Positions 62,106 to 64,000 of a stretch of 64,000 bases of DNA are shown in pieces. The notes under the pieces are model-generated. The model did not search any database, was not told where the DNA came from, and was given only the letters and a program-made list of their open reading frames with translations. Source of the DNA: Sporosarcina sp. NCCP-2716. Its GTDB lineage: Bacteria; Bacillota; Bacilli; Bacillales_A; Planococcaceae. A program made the translations under genes and the position numbers. The DNA is taken from assembly GCF_023707985.1 (NCBI RefSeq), contig NZ_BRCF01000003.1, positions 186,001-250,000 of the forward strand. Direction: 5' to 3'. The first letter of the stretch is position 1; the number at the start of each line of letters is the position of its first letter.

Positions 62106-62187
62106 GGTGCCTGCGCGTCAAACAAACGCGTTAGTTCCAACAATCAAGTTTATTCAAACAAACACGATTGTTTCCTGCACAGGTACC
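62106..62187. repeat. GGTGCCTGTGC palindromic element, three-unit form (82 bp)
   Basis: Units AACAAACGCGTTAGTTCC, AACAATCAAGTTTATTCA and AACAAACACGATTGTTTC. The left arm GGTGCCTGCGC and right arm GCACAGGTACC each carry one change. It begins seven bases after the DUF3592-like stop codon. Confidence 0.9.
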
Positions 62188-62262
62188 GTATTTTTCATTC
62201 TTTTCTCTCTTGTTTGCTTGCTTCCCGCACCGGGAATAGACTAGCAAAGCGAGGGATCTCCT

Positions 62263-64000
62263 ATGAAACCAACTAAGAAAAAACATACAGCACTTATCGC
62301 CGCCCTCCTATTGTGCGGGATGACCGGACTCCTGCCCTGCCAGCGTGCGGCAGCCGAGACAAACGGCACGATCAGCGTCGTCTCCTTCGACGGCTTAGGA
62401 TACCAGGATTCACAGCGCTACATAAAAAAAGGCCTCATGCCGAGCTTGAAACGGTTTCAGGATCAAGCGGCAGCCGCCACGAACTTCACGACTGTCACGC
62501 CATCGCTGACCGCACCGTCCCATGCAGCGATGGCTACCGGTGCGTCGCCTGCCCAAACCGGCATCGTCAGCAACCAGTTCCATACGACTGGCGATAAAGT
62601 CAAGACGGACACGAGCGGATTCTCGCAAACAGTCGGCGTCACCCCGATCTGGAAAGAAGCAGAGAACCAAGGAAAAATCACGGCCACCGTCGCATTTCCG
62701 GACTCAAATCCTGAAAATGCATCGGCTGCGACATACGCCGTCTATTCAGGCGGCACGTTAGCTGATTCGAAGCTGCACGACTTGAAATTCAGCGCTGTCA
62801 GCGACGAGCGGCTCGACCAGCTGCCGGACGGCTCGGAAAACGCGGAGGAAGCTGTGCTGACGCTGGACGTCAAAGACGCCCCTTCCCAGCAGCTGTTCAT
62901 CCTCAAAGCGGAAAACGAAGGCCCCCTCTTCTACTTATCCCAGAACCGTTCAACGATCGGCAAGGAACTGACAACGGACGGCTGGACGGCCGTCACGCTC
63001 GACCTGCCCTCTGAAGACAGCGTTGGTTTCTACGTCAAGCTAAAAGGGGATGCCGATAAAAAAGGGGATCTCCGGCTGTTCCAGGGAACGATCATGGGCA
63101 GCATCTACCAGGGTCCCGGCAGCTTCGCTGATGACATGCACGCCAAGTTCGGCTTCTACCCCGCTCCAGACGAAATGCGGGCGTTCAAAGCCGGCGAGAT
63201 CACCCGGGAGGAATACGAGCAGGCCGGCAAACGGTTCACGGATTGGATAACCGACGTCAGCCTGCACGTCAAAGACACCTATCACCCGGACCTGCTGTTC
63301 TATTACTACCCTGTCGTCGATACGGAATTGCATGAATTCCTGCTGAGGGACCCAGCGCAGCCCGGCTATTCGGACAACGTACAGAATTACGAGAAATACG
63401 TCAGCTGGGCGTTCGGCCAGGCAGACAACGCCATCGGCCGCATCACGGACGATCTGAAGGAAAACGACCACCTTCTGCTCATCTCCGACCATGGTCTCGA
63501 GCCGATCCATACACGGCTGTCGCCAAACCGCGAGCTCGAAAAAGCAGGACTTTTAGTGAAAGATGAAAACGGCAAAATCGATTCATCCAAAACAAAAGCA
63601 TACGCTGAAGCGAGCGGGACGATCGCACACGTATACGTCAACTTGAAAGGCCGTGAGAAAAAAGGGATCGTCGACCCGGCGGAGTATGAACAGGTGAAAC
63701 AGGAAATCGTCTCCGTCTTCAAAAACGGTGCCCGCTTCTCTCCCCGCTTTAGGGACCCGCGGAAAGTCAGCCATCCTATCGGCCGCTGGCTCACCGGAAA
63801 CTCGGACATAGCCTACCCTGCGTACCAGTACCCCACAGTTCCTTTTGATTCAGATGAACTCGAGCAGGAAACACCATACGAAAAAGTCTGGACGGCAGAT
63901 GACAGAGCATATGCCTCCATCTTCAACAACAACAGCGGTGACGTCTTCCTATCCGCCGCTTCCGGTTTCCTCATGGGGAAAGACGCAGAAATTGCGATGG
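62263..64000 (+). CDS. Secreted type I phosphodiesterase/alkaline phosphatase superfamily protein, 3'-truncated by the window
   Basis: The frame is open from the ATG at 62263 (GAGGG upstream) to the right edge, 579 residues so far with no stop. An N-terminal signal peptide ends around LLPCQRAAAE. Metal and catalytic features of the nucleotide pyrophosphatase/phosphodiesterase fold follow: SVVSFDGLGYQD (Asp), the nucleophile region VTPSLTAPSHAAMATG (Thr about residue 90), HDGL-type ISDHGLEPIHTR (metal Asp-His about 410) and, between them, YYYPVVDTELHEFLL. An inserted beta-rich region occupies about 165-290. It probably hydrolyses phosphodiester or phosphate ester bonds outside the cell. Confidence 0.85.
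   Translation, partial: MKPTKKKHTALIAALLLCGMTGLLPCQRAAAETNGTISVVSFDGLGYQDSQRYIKKGLMPSLKRFQDQAAAATNFTTVTPSLTAPSHAAMATGASPAQTGIVSNQFHTTGDKVKTDTSGFSQTVGVTPIWKEAENQGKITATVAFPDSNPENASAATYAVYSGGTLADSKLHDLKFSAVSDERLDQLPDGSENAEEAVLTLDVKDAPSQQLFILKAENEGPLFYLSQNRSTIGKELTTDGWTAVTLDLPSEDSVGFYVKLKGDADKKGDLRLFQGTIMGSIYQGPGSFADDMHAKFGFYPAPDEMRAFKAGEITREEYEQAGKRFTDWITDVSLHVKDTYHPDLLFYYYPVVDTELHEFLLRDPAQPGYSDNVQNYEKYVSWAFGQADNAIGRITDDLKENDHLLLISDHGLEPIHTRLSPNRELEKAGLLVKDENGKIDSSKTKAYAEASGTIAHVYVNLKGREKKGIVDPAEYEQVKQEIVSVFKNGARFSPRFRDPRKVSHPIGRWLTGNSDIAYPAYQYPTVPFDSDELEQETPYEKVWTADDRAYASIFNNNSGDVFLSAASGFLMGKDAEIAM

Noticed and set aside
46198-62187. Palindromic elements as classical insertion sequences or MITEs with target duplications
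   Set aside because: No transposase and no consistent direct repeats flank the copies; inter-copy differences are in whole 18-bp units.

Overview
The window reads as a chromosomal segment of a moderately GC-rich Gram-positive bacterium of the order Bacillales. The best guess is a member of the Planococcaceae/Caryophanaceae with more GC than most (a Bhargavaea- or Planococcus-like organism). This is inferred from the Bacillus-type gene set (sigV-rsiV, clpE with CtsR boxes, T-box-controlled thrS, scoAB, yqhV and yneQ homologues), strong AGGAGG-type ribosome sites, frequent GTG/TTG starts, and sigma-A promoters with 17-base spacers. No phage, insertion sequence, rRNA, tRNA or CRISPR array was seen.

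Layout. 0-4.6 kb: a 5'-truncated class B penicillin-binding protein, a DUF5412 protein, a DUF2243/ctaG pair and a luciferase-like oxidoreductase. 4.6-5.1 kb: two adjoining short tandem-repeat arrays. 5.1-21.2 kb: sixteen consecutive genes on the minus strand. They encode, in transcription order, an LL-DAP-aminotransferase-like enzyme, an ornithine-cyclodeaminase family enzyme, an FAD amino-acid oxidase, a PutP-like symporter, an amino-acid ABC transporter split around a lysine-6-dehydrogenase-like enzyme, CoA transferase, 3-hydroxyacyl-CoA dehydrogenase, enoyl-CoA hydratase, acyl-CoA dehydrogenase, thiolase, a 2-hydroxyacid dehydrogenase and a tartrate/D-malate dehydrogenase-like enzyme. Together they look like uptake and breakdown of an amino acid to acetyl-CoA. 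21.4-25.1 kb: DUF1284, a peptide transporter with a cre-like site, and a divergent short-chain fatty acid transporter. 25.2-27.7 kb: sigV-rsiV plus a polysaccharide deacetylase, a lysozyme-defence type module with its own ECF-type promoter. 27.8-31.7 kb: oligopeptidase B, then a ThrRS lacking the TGS and editing domains, preceded by two tandem T-box leaders.

31.7-38.2 kb holds the most interesting locus: four genes joined by overlapping stop/start codons, encoding a degenerate-GGDEF/REC protein, a membrane-anchored HEAT-repeat protein, a processive family 2 glycosyltransferase and a 1061-residue secreted-side glycoside-hydrolase-like protein. It looks like a self-contained exopolysaccharide synthesis system. 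38.4-45 kb: EamA and MFS transporters, clpE with duplicated CtsR-box promoters, lrgAB, then an exact 52-bp tandem array. 45.1-64 kb: M42 peptidase, arsB, a SulP transporter, LysE, MFS, yqhV, tldD/pmbA, small proteins and lipoproteins, an ABC-F protein with an attenuator-type leader, sstT and a phosphodiesterase running off the edge. This last third is dotted with nine copies of a modular palindromic element: GGTGCCTGTGC arms around one, two or three 18-bp units.
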